DNA of 64,000 nucleotides from Neopestalotiopsis rosae (lineage: Eukaryota; Ascomycota; Sordariomycetes; Amphisphaeriales; Sporocadaceae), in NCBI GenBank assembly GCA_023078685.1, contig JALGAS010000007.1, positions 682,001 to 746,000 of the forward strand, written 5' to 3'. The translations under genes were made by a program, and so were the position numbers. This document shows positions 9,658 to 21,018 of the stretch, one piece after another (position 1 is the first letter of the stretch; each line of letters starts with the position of its first letter). The notes below the pieces were generated by a model that saw nothing but the letters and a program-made list of their open reading frames with translations, made no database searches and was not told the DNA's origin.

Positions 9658-10848
9658 CTTGGCGACGAGAGGTTTGCCGCACCGAGCCTTCTATCTTCTG
9701 CGGGTAACCATCAGTGGGATATGCAGCGCTGCTGTTTTGAGATGACAATTGTTCTTCGGAGAGGCGCAAGTGCAGGCAAGCCGATGACTCGTGAAGCTGC
9801 CGGGCGCGTAGGATGCAAAGCGTTCTTCGTTAAGTTGCGTCGTTCGAAAGAAGAATGAGGTCGGATTGACTTCGTGTAGCAAGCAGGCGACAGGCGCAGT
9901 GGCGGGGTTGCTGTCGTGGGGTTTCCGTGAGCAGTCGTGGTGGGTTGTGGAAGCCGCGACAAAGCTCTTTGCCAGTTGGAGACCTCAGGCAATCGTGGGC
10001 GGCGGAAGCTTCGAGCAGTCCCACTGGGCGTTCAAAGTAGGTACGGATTAGGCTGGCCACGTTGTTTCCGAAACCTTTTTTCGAAGTCCGACCTTGATCG
10101 CGATTGGTCCCTGTACTCGTAAGATGTAATGAGCGTGTCTTTTGATGCTTGCGCAAAGTCACGGTAGCCGATGACGGTCAAGGGCTACCTTTCAAAGGTC
10201 GGCAAGATGGTGATGGCAACGTTGGTGTTGCAGCCTCGCGTCCAAGTTCCCCGTCCACCGCGGCGATGTGACGGCAGTCTAGGTTAAGCTTGGGCAAGCT
10301 CACAGTCTAGGCCAATCACGTAAGCAGCGCGTCTGGGGGTCACCACCACAAGTGGACCTACGGATAGTTGCATGAATAGCTATCGTCTATCTGCATAATG
10401 TCTATGGTCTAAAACAGGTCCCCTCTGCTCCAAAGCCATTGCGAAGAGATTGCGTACCTAGTCTCGATGACTTAAAAGCTTCATTAAACCTGCAGAAAGC
10501 GTAAAGCAGAACAAGACGACACATTTGTTAACAAGTCTCTTTCCTGTCTTGGAAAAAATGACTAATTCTTTCAAGCTCACTGCGGCCCTGTAACTAGAAA
10601 ACTTCCTACATACGCGAAACATGGGGATGTTTGTGTGCAAACATTATTTATGCGTTGAGCATGAGAGCCTAGTCTGTACAACACCGTGGCTCATTTCCTA
10701 TAAATGACCAGAAAACTCTGTGGTATCATCCGTTCTCGAATGAGAATGCTCGAAAATGCAAATCCTTTGCGCCAGCCAGCCAACCAAAGGCATCTTTGAT
10801 GTTACAATAGTGTAATGCCCCCCAGCATCCAACCCGTCATGGTAAAAA
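9658..10848. other. Intergenic region between TAF2 promoter and SAS4-domain gene 3' end
   Basis: About 1.2 kb holding the TAF2 5' region and the 3' UTR of the upstream gene. Several short ORFs on both strands look random. No RNA gene or repeat recognised. Confidence 0.5.
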
Positions 10849-12896
10849 TCAACGGTGATTGTGCCGACGGTCTCTCCTTTTCCTGCGCTCCCGAGTCTGC
10901 ATAGTCTCTTCATCACGATATTCCGGCTGTAGCTCAAAATCCTCATCAATAGTCTCGGGAATGGCGTGACCCCATGCCAAAGCCACTCGCCTACTACGCC
11001 GCACTTTACTAAGCGCTGCGTCGCGGTCGTGTCTCTTTTCAAAGAATGATTTGAATTCTCTTGGCGGCTGCGGTATGGGTGATGGCGACAAGTCCCTCTT
11101 CTGCCTCTTGGTCGAGTCCAGCGGCGGACGCTTGACTCTTGCCAGTGCCTCTTCGTGCAGCTGCTTAGCAATGTGCGCGTCCACATCACTCGAATCGGGT
11201 GGATCACCATCGCTATCGTCTGCAGGGTTTCGGTTCGCAGAGTCAACGTCGAACATCTCCTCGTCCTCATCTGCATCGCTGTCTGCAACTTCGTCCTCGT
11301 TGGGGTCCTCCTTCTCTTGCTCATCATCTTCTTCATCTTCTTCGTCCTCTTGCTCCTCTTCCGCAAGAGCTCTATCACGCTCCAGCTTTCGCTTCCTCTC
11401 CTCCTGGGCCCACCAACGGAACTTTTCCAGAATCCCTTCGCAGCCCTTGATGAAGTGACTGCGTGCGGATTCGAAGCCTTTCTTCTTGCTCTCGGTCACG
11501 CCATTGACGCCCATCGTTCTCAGCCAGTCTGGCCCCTGCAGCTCGCCGAGAAGGCGGACGATCTGGTCCCGCTCATGCTGGGCCCGACCCTTTTCCGTAT
11601 TTCTAATAGTCTTCTCCAGCCTCTCGGCGCGTCTGTGTGCAGTCTCGTAAAGCGAGTCCGGTAAGGGATCTTCCAGGTTGTCCGGCTTTGCCTTTAGGCC
11701 AGGGAGTTGGATTCGCTGTGCATCGTACAAGTTACTGTACAGGTCATCTCCGTATTGTTTTACATGATAGTTTTCAGTCTTTGAAACCCATGGTACACCC
11801 CGAACAGTAGTATCGCTGCCAGGTTTCGTAGGGTGGTTCTGCTTTGAGCTGACGGAAGCTGCAGCTACTGCAGCATGTCGCGGGTGCGAAGCGCGGACAT
11901 TGTGGTGTGGGGACGCCGAGGAGTCGACGACTAGGATGGGTGTGTCGACATTAAGGACGTCTGTAAGGGGTGAAAGATGAATTAGCACTGGAAATAGGGA
12001 AATTTTTGATAATAATAGGGTATCACAAGAAGGAATGGTGGTCAAAAGACAAAAGAGAAATTGCCATGATTTGAGGAGCGGTGTTACATACGGTATTCCT
12101 TTGCATCGTTGCCGATTACTTCGTCATAGTCGGGGAAATATGCTGACAATTCACTCTTGAACCGCGTGGCCTCCTGTGATCTCAGCTTACGGCCGCCACT
12201 GGACTCCTTTGCCAGGCCGGCATCCGCGATATTGGGCTGTAATCGATCCAGCTCGTGTCTGATGCCATTGTAGACTTTTTTCTGATGCACGGTGGGTTCT
12301 TTGTGAGCCGTTTTGGGCTGTTTTGCTGGCTCGGCAGCAGGTGCAGCGTTTGTGGTGGTGGGCGGCGTAGGCAGCGAGGAGGGCGGAGGAGGAGGAGGAG
12401 GAGGGGGTTTGTTTTGCTGGGTCGTCACGTCGACTGTGGACGATTGCGGCGGCGGTCTGACGACGATGGTTCTCGAGGGGCTGGGAGGCTCCAACCTGGC
12501 CAGAGTCTTGATCTCGACGGCGATTCTCGACCTCTTGACCTTTGTAGGGTCCGGGTTCGGATGAATGAGTTCCAATGGGCGCTTCATGCGAGCAGAATTG
12601 CGACGTTCCGGCCGCGTCGTTGGGGAATTTGTCGCGGATTCTGCGATTTCATGTTGCTGCTCCTCAGTGATAGCGGCGGCTCCAGCTGTAGTAGGGGCAC
12701 TGCTGCTGCTGGGCCTGTAATTACGCGTGCTACGGCGGTGGTGCTGATGTTGGTGCTGGTGCTGGTGCTTGCGCTGCTGGGCGAGCTGCGCTTTGGCGCC
12801 GCCAGTTTCGTCTCGCTGCACCGACTCCTGCGCCTGTAAGCTTGAGCTCCAGCTGGCCCCTGGCTCACGTCTAGTGGACAGTCGTGTCGACGGCAT
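10849..12896 (-). CDS. SAS4-domain protein (something about silencing, subunit 4-like)
   Basis: Two exons, 10849..11960 and 12092..12896, joined over a 131-nt intron (donor GTATGT, acceptor TTACAG) give 638 residues. The join restores the conserved segment FPDYDEVIGNDAKEY followed by HVLNVDTPILVVDSS (residues ~253-285). This and the later MGVNGVTESKKKGFESARSH are the hallmark of the fungal SAS4 domain. In yeast Sas4 is a subunit of the SAS histone H4-K16 acetyltransferase complex. The N-terminus is low complexity (His/Gln repeat, poly-Pro), the middle has a long acidic coiled region (EEQEDEEDEEDDEQE) and the C-terminus is basic. A nuclear chromatin role follows from the family; membership of a SAS-like complex in this fungus is inference. 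Confidence 0.75.
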
Positions 12897-15243
12897 CGCG
12901 GCGAAGAATGCTTCTGCTGCTGCTTTTGCTGCTCGCTATCAAATGATGGTTCATTGTATGTTGCGTTGGGTGATTAGAGGTAATGCGTAAAGGTTTTCGT
13001 CTTGGCCGAGAAGAAATTCCTCTCTGTTGCATTAATGTTGCTGCCATTCAAGGTGCCCCGGCGGTAGCTGAGATCCGATTGTGCTTGCGTTTTTGGACCG
13101 ACCACTGGACAATCACTGCCCTGACCTCAATTGAGGGAGAGACAGGCCAGGCAGCTACTGTCACTAGGTAGCTAGCTAATGTAGGTAATGTAGTATGTAA
13201 AGTGAACGCGACTCTTTTCTTTGACTGGCAAACCATGGGTCAATGAATTGCGTGCATCAACTCTGCATACTGTATGTAGTGACTCAACCCAGACATTCCA
13301 TTATGTGCTGCGCTGCTAGAACGATGCGCGACCCAGAGAGGAGGGGTCTCTCTTCCATCTTGCGCATTCCTCAACCTCAATTGCATGGCATTTCTCCAAA
13401 CCACAATCCTGCAATTCCGATCTGCCATTGTGACAAGTCACTTTTCCCACTAATTCATACCGATGCCCAGATTCATGGTTCCAACATTTATGGCACTTGT
13501 TAGCAAAAAGGGGCACGCGCTTTAGAAACAGAAATGAGTTTTTGCAAAGGACAGGAAAATACCATCCCTAAAATATTATACCCTCCAGTTGATCAATAGG
13601 CCTGTGAAGATAGAAGATTGATGTTCGCAATTGGATTCGTCCAGGCTCCTTGGTACAGAATCATGAACAATCATACAGCATGTTTAAACTGGGCGTTACA
13701 ATGCGAAGTGTTTGCTCACAACCAGGACCCCTGAAGTTCGTCTTGGCAATATCACAGACCAGGTACCGTAGCTTACACCTAAAAGTAACACGGCTTCATT
13801 TTGCAAGAACCAGCCAGTACCATAGTGAATCGAGTTTCATCAATCTAACCTATGAAAACGTGTGCTAATCGAGAACGTAACCTAAACTAGTAAAGATACT
13901 AATGACTAGACTTTACAGCATAGGATTGTCGACTGTATAATCGTATAAACCTTTGCACTTTACGTTCACTGGGTAGTGTAATCGTAGATCCGCATCAGCC
14001 CCAAAAATCAATTGGGTATTGTAATTTACACAATGCCCGCCCTGGTTCCCCCCGAGAAGATCCCCGGCGGGTGCGATTCGACTTTATACTCGCCCAAATG
14101 AGTCTTTAATAAATTGCAGTATTTCATTGCAAAGGGCCAGAATGAACACATGACTGGATACATGAGATTATGCACTGCACATGAAGTCAACTGGGAAATT
14201 AAGAGCGCGATCCTCTACTAATGCCTTTGTCACGGACCATCACTGTTATTGTTCATGAGGCTAGACTGGTACTCAAAATGATCCCAATGTATTGCGAATA
14301 TCTTATATAATGAAGCTGGTGCTCAAGTTCGAAATGCACGAAATCATCATGGCAACTGTTCAGAATAGCATTGTGCATATTCATCACTGGGGCCAAAACA
14401 AAGGGAGAAAAAAAACATGCTTCGTCGTTTGGAAACCCAAGCCGCACGTGAGATATCGAATACAAAATCTAGCTATTTCCCGTACCGATACGGTATGCGT
14501 GCAGGCATGGCATATCGGCATGGGGACCATCAGATCACCTGACAAGCCAAGGAAGCATGCCTCTATATTCAAGAGCTTCCTGAATTAGTAAACTGATCCA
14601 ACGGTAGACGTGTACGGCGCCGATGGCCATCCAACCGATACGTGGGTCAATTTGTCGGCCTGAGATCCGTCGTCGGGACAATATACCCGAACCGGACGAT
14701 CATATAATCAAGAAACCCAGCCGATTCTGTCGACTACATAACTGTACCGCAAGCCTCTAGTAATTGTTCAGCTTCGTTGTTCCAAGATGCGTTCAGCTTC
14801 ATCGTCTTGACTCCTCCGACTACCACAAAGAGCGAAGGTGAATATCGTTCCATACTAACACCAATTCATCCGCAGCAACGTTATAGCATGGAACTTATTG
14901 CACGTGCTGGCGCTTCCAATTTCGAGATCGAATTCATCGGGAATAGTCCGACAAAAGGTCAGAATGCTGAGTGATGCTTAGTATAGTCAGTGGTGGACCC
15001 CCGACACTCCTATAACCCACCGTTAATCCGCATCTTTTGCTTGGCGAAACTGATAGACTATTGAAATCATGCAAAAAGCTTGGGAAGTAAGGACCAAAAT
15101 GTCGGAACCGGCATGGAGGCGAGCATGACGCTTGTCGTCCGACGAGCGGAGGACGCATGAGTCTGATACAATTCTCTATTTAAATAGCCGTTCAAACGAT
15201 TTACGAATGCCACCTTATCAATCCGTCTTACAAGCTAGCCACG
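12897..15243. other. Long gene-free stretch (2.3 kb)
   Basis: No supported gene on either strand. A perfect palindrome TACCGATACGGTA lies at 14483-14495, with another GATACG-type motif near 14637. Its distal part is the promoter of the amidase gene. No tRNA or transposon end is recognised. Confidence 0.5.
14483..14495. promoter_or_regulatory. 13-bp palindrome with CCG/CGG arms
   Basis: TACCGATACGGTA is a perfect inverted repeat with CCG...CGG arms and a 3-bp centre. Zn2Cys6 fungal regulators bind inverted CGG triplets, so this could be an operator. It lies about 750 bp upstream of the amidase start. Chance occurrence is possible. Confidence 0.25.
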
Positions 15244-17430
15244 ATGCTTTCTATGAAGCGACTCGTCGGAGCGTCTGTAGCTCTTGGATCTTACGACTCC
15301 AACTTACCAGACTCGGTGTCATTGACTGGTACAACAGGCAATCAGCTCTTTGGGTATTTCTCGGGATGGACTTCAAGACTCACATTGCGTGCAAGTGGTT
15401 GTCATGGGTTTCCTTCTGGATCACTGCTTACGCCATTGACTGTCTTCACCTCTGCTCGGGAGCCTGTGACTTGTGACTGGATACAGGATCAAGTCAGTAT
15501 CTACAAGACTCATGATGATGTCTTCGAAGAGTCTTTCATGCACGGTAAGCGTGTCAATAAACCTACTGAAACATTCCGGACTTTGGCATAGTGCTAACCA
15601 CACAATAGCCATATACCTACAAGGAGGAAGCTCATATGATAACAATATATCATCTTGTCTGGAGCAGATCTATGGAACCAAGCTCATCCTTTCCGATGAA
15701 GATAATCACCAACAGCATGTCGGCGTCATTTCCAACGACACAGTTCCAAAAGGCCCATATATTGCCTACCTGATGGGCCAAGACATTGTCCTCGGGCCAG
15801 TCTATCGTGTCTATCATGATGAGCTGCAAGCATTCATGAACGGCATTCTGCCCAACGGCACCGAGGGAGCGTACCGCTACGCCGGCGTCAACACGATGAG
15901 CGACGCCACCGTTGGCATACCCGTGCCCTCGCGCCTTTACACGGCCAATGCCACGACAGAGCAGCGCCGGCCGCTTGCGGGTCTTCGGGTGACCGTCAAG
16001 GACATTATGGACATCCAGGGAATCAAGACGACCAATGGCAATCGTGCGTGGGCCAAGCTATATGGTGCCGCCAATACTACCGCTCCTGTAGTCCAGAGGC
16101 TGGTGGATATGGGTGCCGTCCTGATTGGCAAGACAAAGACTTCGCAGTTTGCGAATTCGGATCGGGTGACTGCAGACTGGGTTGACTATCAGTAAGTGTT
16201 CTGTCAGGTTGCTTTATATACATCGCGGCGAAGGGGGAGACTAGTGTTGCTTTCCTACCAAAAGCTCTTCTAACGTCCCAACAGCGACGCATTCAACCCA
16301 CGGGGCGACGGCTACCAGGACACGGGCGTCTCGTCGGCCGGCGCCGGCGCCGCCACGGCGGGATACGACTGGGTCGACGTGTCCATCTGCACCGACACGG
16401 GAGGCAGCGTGCGCATCCCCGCGTCCAGGCAGGGGGTCTACGCCCTGCGGCCGTCGTTTGGCGCCACGAGCAACGAGGGTGTCATGCTCGAGGGCCAGTA
16501 CTTTGACGCCGTCGGCTATCACACGCGCTCGCCGTACACGCTGCAGTCGTTTGGCAGGGCCTGGCTTGCCGACTCGCAGATCAATCTGACAAGGACTTAC
16601 ACGGCCTTTCCGCGCAAGCTCATTGTTCCTAGCAACCTGTTCCCTGTGTCCAAGAATGCCAGCCAGGCTGTCTACGCCGCGTGGATAGACGAGCTGGCGG
16701 CCCGCCTCGATGCGACCATTGAGACCACCTCGATCGGCGAGTACTGGAACGCGACGGCCGACAAGCCGGGCACCGAGTTCTTCAGCTACATGCAGATGGT
16801 GGCCGCCAACTTGAACTGGAAGAACCAGGTCGAAAAGGTTATCGACCCCTTCAAGGCCGACTACGCGGCGCGGTTCGGCGGCCGGCAGCCCTTCATCAAC
16901 CCGTACCCGGCCGCGCGATATGCGACCGTTGCCAACACGACCGATCACGACGTGGAAGAGAGCTATGAGCGGCTCATGTTCTTCAAGCAGTGGTTTGGAG
17001 ATCACGTCGTCAGGGCCTCGGAGGAAACGTGCAGCGAGAGTCTTTTCTTGATCCCCATGTTTGCCGGCGAAGAGGTTCGTGTTTCTTTCTTCTTCCATGC
17101 ACACTGTACACAGATATAGAAGTGGATCAGCTCTACTGATAATTTCCTGCTTAGTCGTACCGAAACAATGTCTACTCGCCTCCTAATGTCAGTTCCTGGT
17201 CTGTGTTTTTGATGTACTATTACAGCACACAATCGCAGGGTCCGGAGACTGTCTTCCCCATTGGCGAGGTCTCTTACTTCAGCAATATCACATACGTGGA
17301 GGAGAAACTTCCTATAAGTATCGACGTGTTGGCACACAAAGGCTGTGATCTCATGCTCCTTGATCTCGCCAAAGATCTTGCGGACTCTGGCTTGTTAAAG
17401 GAGGTCAAAACAGGCAGCACACTCTGGTGA
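15244..17430 (+). CDS. Amidase-signature family protein (Arp1-type N-terminal domain)
   Basis: Four exons (15244..15544, 15609..16191, 16285..17074, 17155..17430) give 649 residues with every junction in frame. The amidase signature triad is visible: Lys231 (RVTVKDIMD), Ser312 (SSAGAGAATAG) and nucleophile Ser336 (DTGGSVRIPAS), with Ser312 and Ser336 24 residues apart as in FAAH-type enzymes. Residues ~70-190 match the N-terminal domain seen in fungal amidases related to scytalone dehydratase-like Arp1. The C-terminal segment (FPIGEVSYFSN, then KGCDLMLLDL) is also family-typical. The reaction is hydrolysis of a carboxamide; the substrate is unknown. The N-terminus is only weakly signal-like, so secretion is uncertain, and the first exon is the least secure part. 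It converges with the IQM-like gene. Confidence 0.85.
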
Positions 17431-17687
17431 TATGAAAAGAATCATGTCTACATCCATATACATGGTGCTCTACCACACTGTGGATGCTCAAAAGAGATGA
17501 TCGGTATAGACATAATTGCTAAAGGGTATATAAGCTAAAATAATCATAACCTCGTGTCATTTGCCAGAACGCCGATTGAATGTCCTTGGCAGCCTTCAAA
17601 TCAAGTTCCGCCTGATGCATGACCCCATTACTCCTCCTCATTATGTACTTGATCGAAATTCAGCATCACATGATGACGTTATCATGA

Positions 17688-19760
17688 TTAGCCCGTAATG
17701 CCGCTCGCCTGCTGTACCGACGATGCTCGCGACCTAAGGCCTAGTTTTTGCATAAACTTTACTCCCGCCCGGTTCTCTTCTCGAGCCTCAGACTCCTTCT
17801 CGAGGTGGCGCCTTTCCAACTCTGCACTTTTACTCGTATCCTTTGCTGCTTCCTCCCGTTTGATGGCTGCTGCGGGATCTAGGATCTTCTCTTTGCCGTG
17901 CGTGATCTTTTGCAGAGCTTCTTTGCCCTTCCTGCGCGTCTTGACATAAGCTTCCAGACCGACTAGTACAGCATAACTTTTACTAATGCTGACATGGCTC
18001 ATATCAACTCCTTCATCTTTGAGCGAATGAACAAATGCCCTAAAGTTCGAGGCAGGAGGGCGGTAATGGCCGGACAAGGGAGATAGGCTGGACAGTCTCC
18101 CATCCTTGATTTTGATGAGGCCTGCAGCAGAAATCCTTGAGCCTTGGAGGAATGACGAGTGTTGAAATGCGCCGCTAGACTTGATGCCTACATATAGTCG
18201 AAATGAGGTGTCAGCCACGAAAATCCACGTGTTCTTCTTGACAGATTTTCGAAGCAATTTGTTGAATATCGTGGCTGCTGAGACATGCTTGACTTTCTTA
18301 AATCCCTTTGCGTCATCTAATGAGGGGTTGGCATATTTGGCAGCCCGTGCAGCCTCGAGTTCCGATTCGGATGCGTCTGCGTCTGGCTCCGCCTCAGAGA
18401 TTGCGTCCTCGTCGACATGTTCTGGTGGATGGTATTGTGGTCTGGGTGCGCCTTTTTGGTTTTGTGAGTGTGATTCGACCTGGGGAGCATAGGCCGGTGT
18501 ATCATCATCGACGGGAACGATACCGTTGATACTGTCTTTCCACTCCTCAGTCGTGTCGATACGAAGCCCGTTCTTTGCCCAACACAAGCGGCCTTCCGAG
18601 TCCACCTTAACGAGGTAATTTTGCCTCTCTTCGCGACTTAGGTATCGGACTCGTTCCCTGTCTAGACGTTCTCTTGGGCATGATGCTAGCTCTATATTCT
18701 TACCAGCACCATAGTCAAGCCAGTAGAAGTAGTTCTCGTGGGTGTCTGCCCTTTTCCACTCTTCGTGGTATTGCCGTAAATTTGATCCATATCTGTGTTT
18801 CAGGTCGACCATCTCTAGAAAGTACTGAAGGCCCATCATTTTGGCATGTTTCCTCCTCTTAGCCTTGAGCGAAGCACGTCTCTGGCGCAAGGCGTTCCTC
18901 TGCTCAGCCGTCATATTGGGATTGTTTTCAACGTCTGACGACTCTGAGTCGTCATCCGAGTGATCGGAATCTTCGTCGCCTCCAGCCCTCCTGGCTATGA
19001 TTGCGGCCTTCTTCCAATTTTGCCTTGCGGCGGCTTGACTGGATCGAGGTCTGGCGGCATCGGCGTTGACGTCTGCCTCGACCGCCGTGTTGCCAGCGCT
19101 CAAGAGACTGTCGCCGCGCGACCTCGGTGTGTTCAGACTTTTCCACTGCGCATCTCTAAGCACATGAGTCCATCTTGTGTTGGCATCAATACCGAGACCT
19201 TTCATTTCCCGCCTTACACGATATCCACGATAATTGCGTTGAATCAGAGCAGCGGCTTTTGACTGGACATTGCCGGTCTCTTCGTCAGCTTGTGCTGCAG
19301 CCATAGCTCGTCCCTCGCTGCTCCTACGCGCATGCGCAAGTAATTTGTGCAGGCCGTGGTGTTGATTCGCCTCGGCAAACTCGTGTTCGGCGTCAGCGGA
19401 CTGCTGCGCAATGCTCAGCGACTCGTGCAGCAAGTGACGATTGCGCCGCTTATGCTCTTGCTCCCGCTCCTCTTGTACCTTTGCCAGGCGCTCGAATTCG
19501 AGCTCTGAAGGCGGTTGCAGGGAGTCCAAATATTCCTGATGCGACCGGGTCGAGCGCCGGGAAGCTGCCGTATCGAGAGATGCCTTCGAGTCGCTCCCGA
19601 GTCTTGGCGACTGAGGTGGGGTTATAGGCAGCGACCCCAATAATGGCTGTGTTGGAGGGGTTGTAGCGGCGAACTGCCTTGTTTGCCTTGGTGATGGCGC
19701 TGGCGTCGCGGGATCAGCTCCGGTCTGGTCGTCGTTTAGGGTTACTGGTTCCTCGTTCAT
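17688..19760 (-). CDS. IQM-like calmodulin-binding protein (IQ motif)
   Basis: The open frame extends to 19844, but the Met at 19760 (MNEEPVTLND) is preferred because the 28 residues upstream look like translated leader; this gives 690 residues. An IQ motif, ALIQRNYRGYRVRREMKGLG, lies at ~171-190 and predicts calmodulin binding. Downstream, a segment reading FQHSSFLQGSRISAAGLIKI and then SPLSGHYRPPASNFRAF closely resembles the core of plant IQM proteins. EMVDLKHRYGSNLRQYHEEW and YFYWLDYGAGKNIEL are further family-like blocks. The N-terminal third is Ser/Pro/Thr-rich and disordered. The biochemical role of the family is not established. No intron is needed. The gene converges on the amidase with a 257-bp gap. 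Confidence 0.75.
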   Translation of the reverse strand: MNEEPVTLNDDQTGADPATPAPSPRQTRQFAATTPPTQPLLGSLPITPPQSPRLGSDSKASLDTAASRRSTRSHQEYLDSLQPPSELEFERLAKVQEEREQEHKRRNRHLLHESLSIAQQSADAEHEFAEANQHHGLHKLLAHARRSSEGRAMAAAQADEETGNVQSKAAALIQRNYRGYRVRREMKGLGIDANTRWTHVLRDAQWKSLNTPRSRGDSLLSAGNTAVEADVNADAARPRSSQAAARQNWKKAAIIARRAGGDEDSDHSDDDSESSDVENNPNMTAEQRNALRQRRASLKAKRRKHAKMMGLQYFLEMVDLKHRYGSNLRQYHEEWKRADTHENYFYWLDYGAGKNIELASCPRERLDRERVRYLSREERQNYLVKVDSEGRLCWAKNGLRIDTTEEWKDSINGIVPVDDDTPAYAPQVESHSQNQKGAPRPQYHPPEHVDEDAISEAEPDADASESELEAARAAKYANPSLDDAKGFKKVKHVSAATIFNKLLRKSVKKNTWIFVADTSFRLYVGIKSSGAFQHSSFLQGSRISAAGLIKIKDGRLSSLSPLSGHYRPPASNFRAFVHSLKDEGVDMSHVSISKSYAVLVGLEAYVKTRRKGKEALQKITHGKEKILDPAAAIKREEAAKDTSKSAELERRHLEKESEAREENRAGVKFMQKLGLRSRASSVQQASGITG

Positions 19761-21018
19761 GATTACATGTGGTTTACATACATCTGTGATGAACAGGAGA
19801 GAGCAGAGAGAATGAGAGGACAGAAACGCGGCTAATGATATCAAGAAATCAAATGTCGTCTCTTTGCGTGTAGTAAGTAAAAGCTAAAGATAGAAGAAGT
19901 CGAAGGTTGAAGGAGGCAGTGACTTTTTTCTTGGCAATCTTGAATTGCGCATCTACCGACTTACAGCCACCAACGCCCGCCCTGGCCGTCCCAGCCTGGG
20001 TACATGTAGTACGTATGACCTGCAGTTCCTGCGCTGCCGCCTGCGGAAAGTCACGAAGTTCCAGCTACACTAGGGGTCTTTTTCCCAGGGCTTACGGAGG
20101 GGGCGAGGCACTTTAGTTGATTCTTGTCCAGTGACAAGCTGCATTGCGAAAAAATTGCACCAGAGCATCTTTGCAAACCTGAATCTGGTAAAGGCATCAC
20201 AGAGATTTCGCATCAAGTGGTGCGCCTATGACGTATCCAGCCTGCATATGAGAATATGACCGGCTTTGCGGCAACAAACGCCGCCAAAGCTGGTTTCTGG
20301 TCGAGTCAGCGGTTGTCGCCAGCAATGGTGGGTGGGCCTTTGTGCTCCAGCGTAGCAGTTTTGGGCTGGGAAGATCAGGCATTGGACCATCAAAAGCATG
20401 TGCCGTTAGCCGGGCTCTAAGTAGGTCTGGTAGGTATGGTACATGCTACCATAGTAAATGTATGCATGCAGGGAGAAGGAAGCAGGATAGTGAGTGACGG
20501 CCTGCACTGCGCAAATGTCGCATCAGCACACTGTACAAGAACCTAAATTCAACGTATGTGGGACATATCTCTTGGCATCTAAAAATTCGGGAATTGTAAG
20601 ATTTGATCCAAGTGGGAGCCGATCTCTTTTTCGAATTGATGTTTTCTTAGCTAGGGACCATGGTGTATGTATGTATGTTTGTATGTATGCATGTGGTTCG
20701 TTTCTTACTTATGCGCCTGCCGCCTGCCATTTCTGCTTTGAAAACACTGCCTGCCTAGGAAATGCGCCGCTGGGCTGGGCACCTTTTACGTAACTTACAC
20801 AGCCATCTTCGTGTCCCTTGACCGTGTTATATGTACAACTTTAAACCAACACCATCCATTCCGCGTGTTGCTTGTCTCACTACTTGTTCTTTATCTTTTT
20901 CTTTTCTTTTTCTGCCCTGCCCAAAATAGTGTCTTTATACAATTGCGTTTCGGCCCGCCTCCAAACTCACAGCACTGGCCCCGCCCATAATGACGGCCCT
21001 CTGCCTGCGTTCTGCCTG
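19761..21018. other. Intergenic region upstream of IQM-like gene and downstream of permease gene
   Basis: No supported gene. It contains a GTAT-type microsatellite at 20665-20694 and pyrimidine-rich runs near 20880-20920. Confidence 0.5.
20665..20694 (+). repeat. GTAT tetranucleotide microsatellite
   Basis: Imperfect run of GTAT units (GTATGTATGTATGTTTGTAT, then GTATGCATG), about 30 bp. Non-coding. Confidence 0.8.

Noticed and set aside
11155..11664. Hydrophobic plus-strand ORF that looks like a membrane protein
   Set aside because: It is the complement of the acidic/Gln-Lys coding of the SAS4-domain gene; Leu/Val-rich character comes from reading Glu/Asp codons backwards.
16241..17104. 287-codon minus-strand ORF
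   Set aside because: Antisense shadow of amidase exon 3; no motif and no conserved start context.
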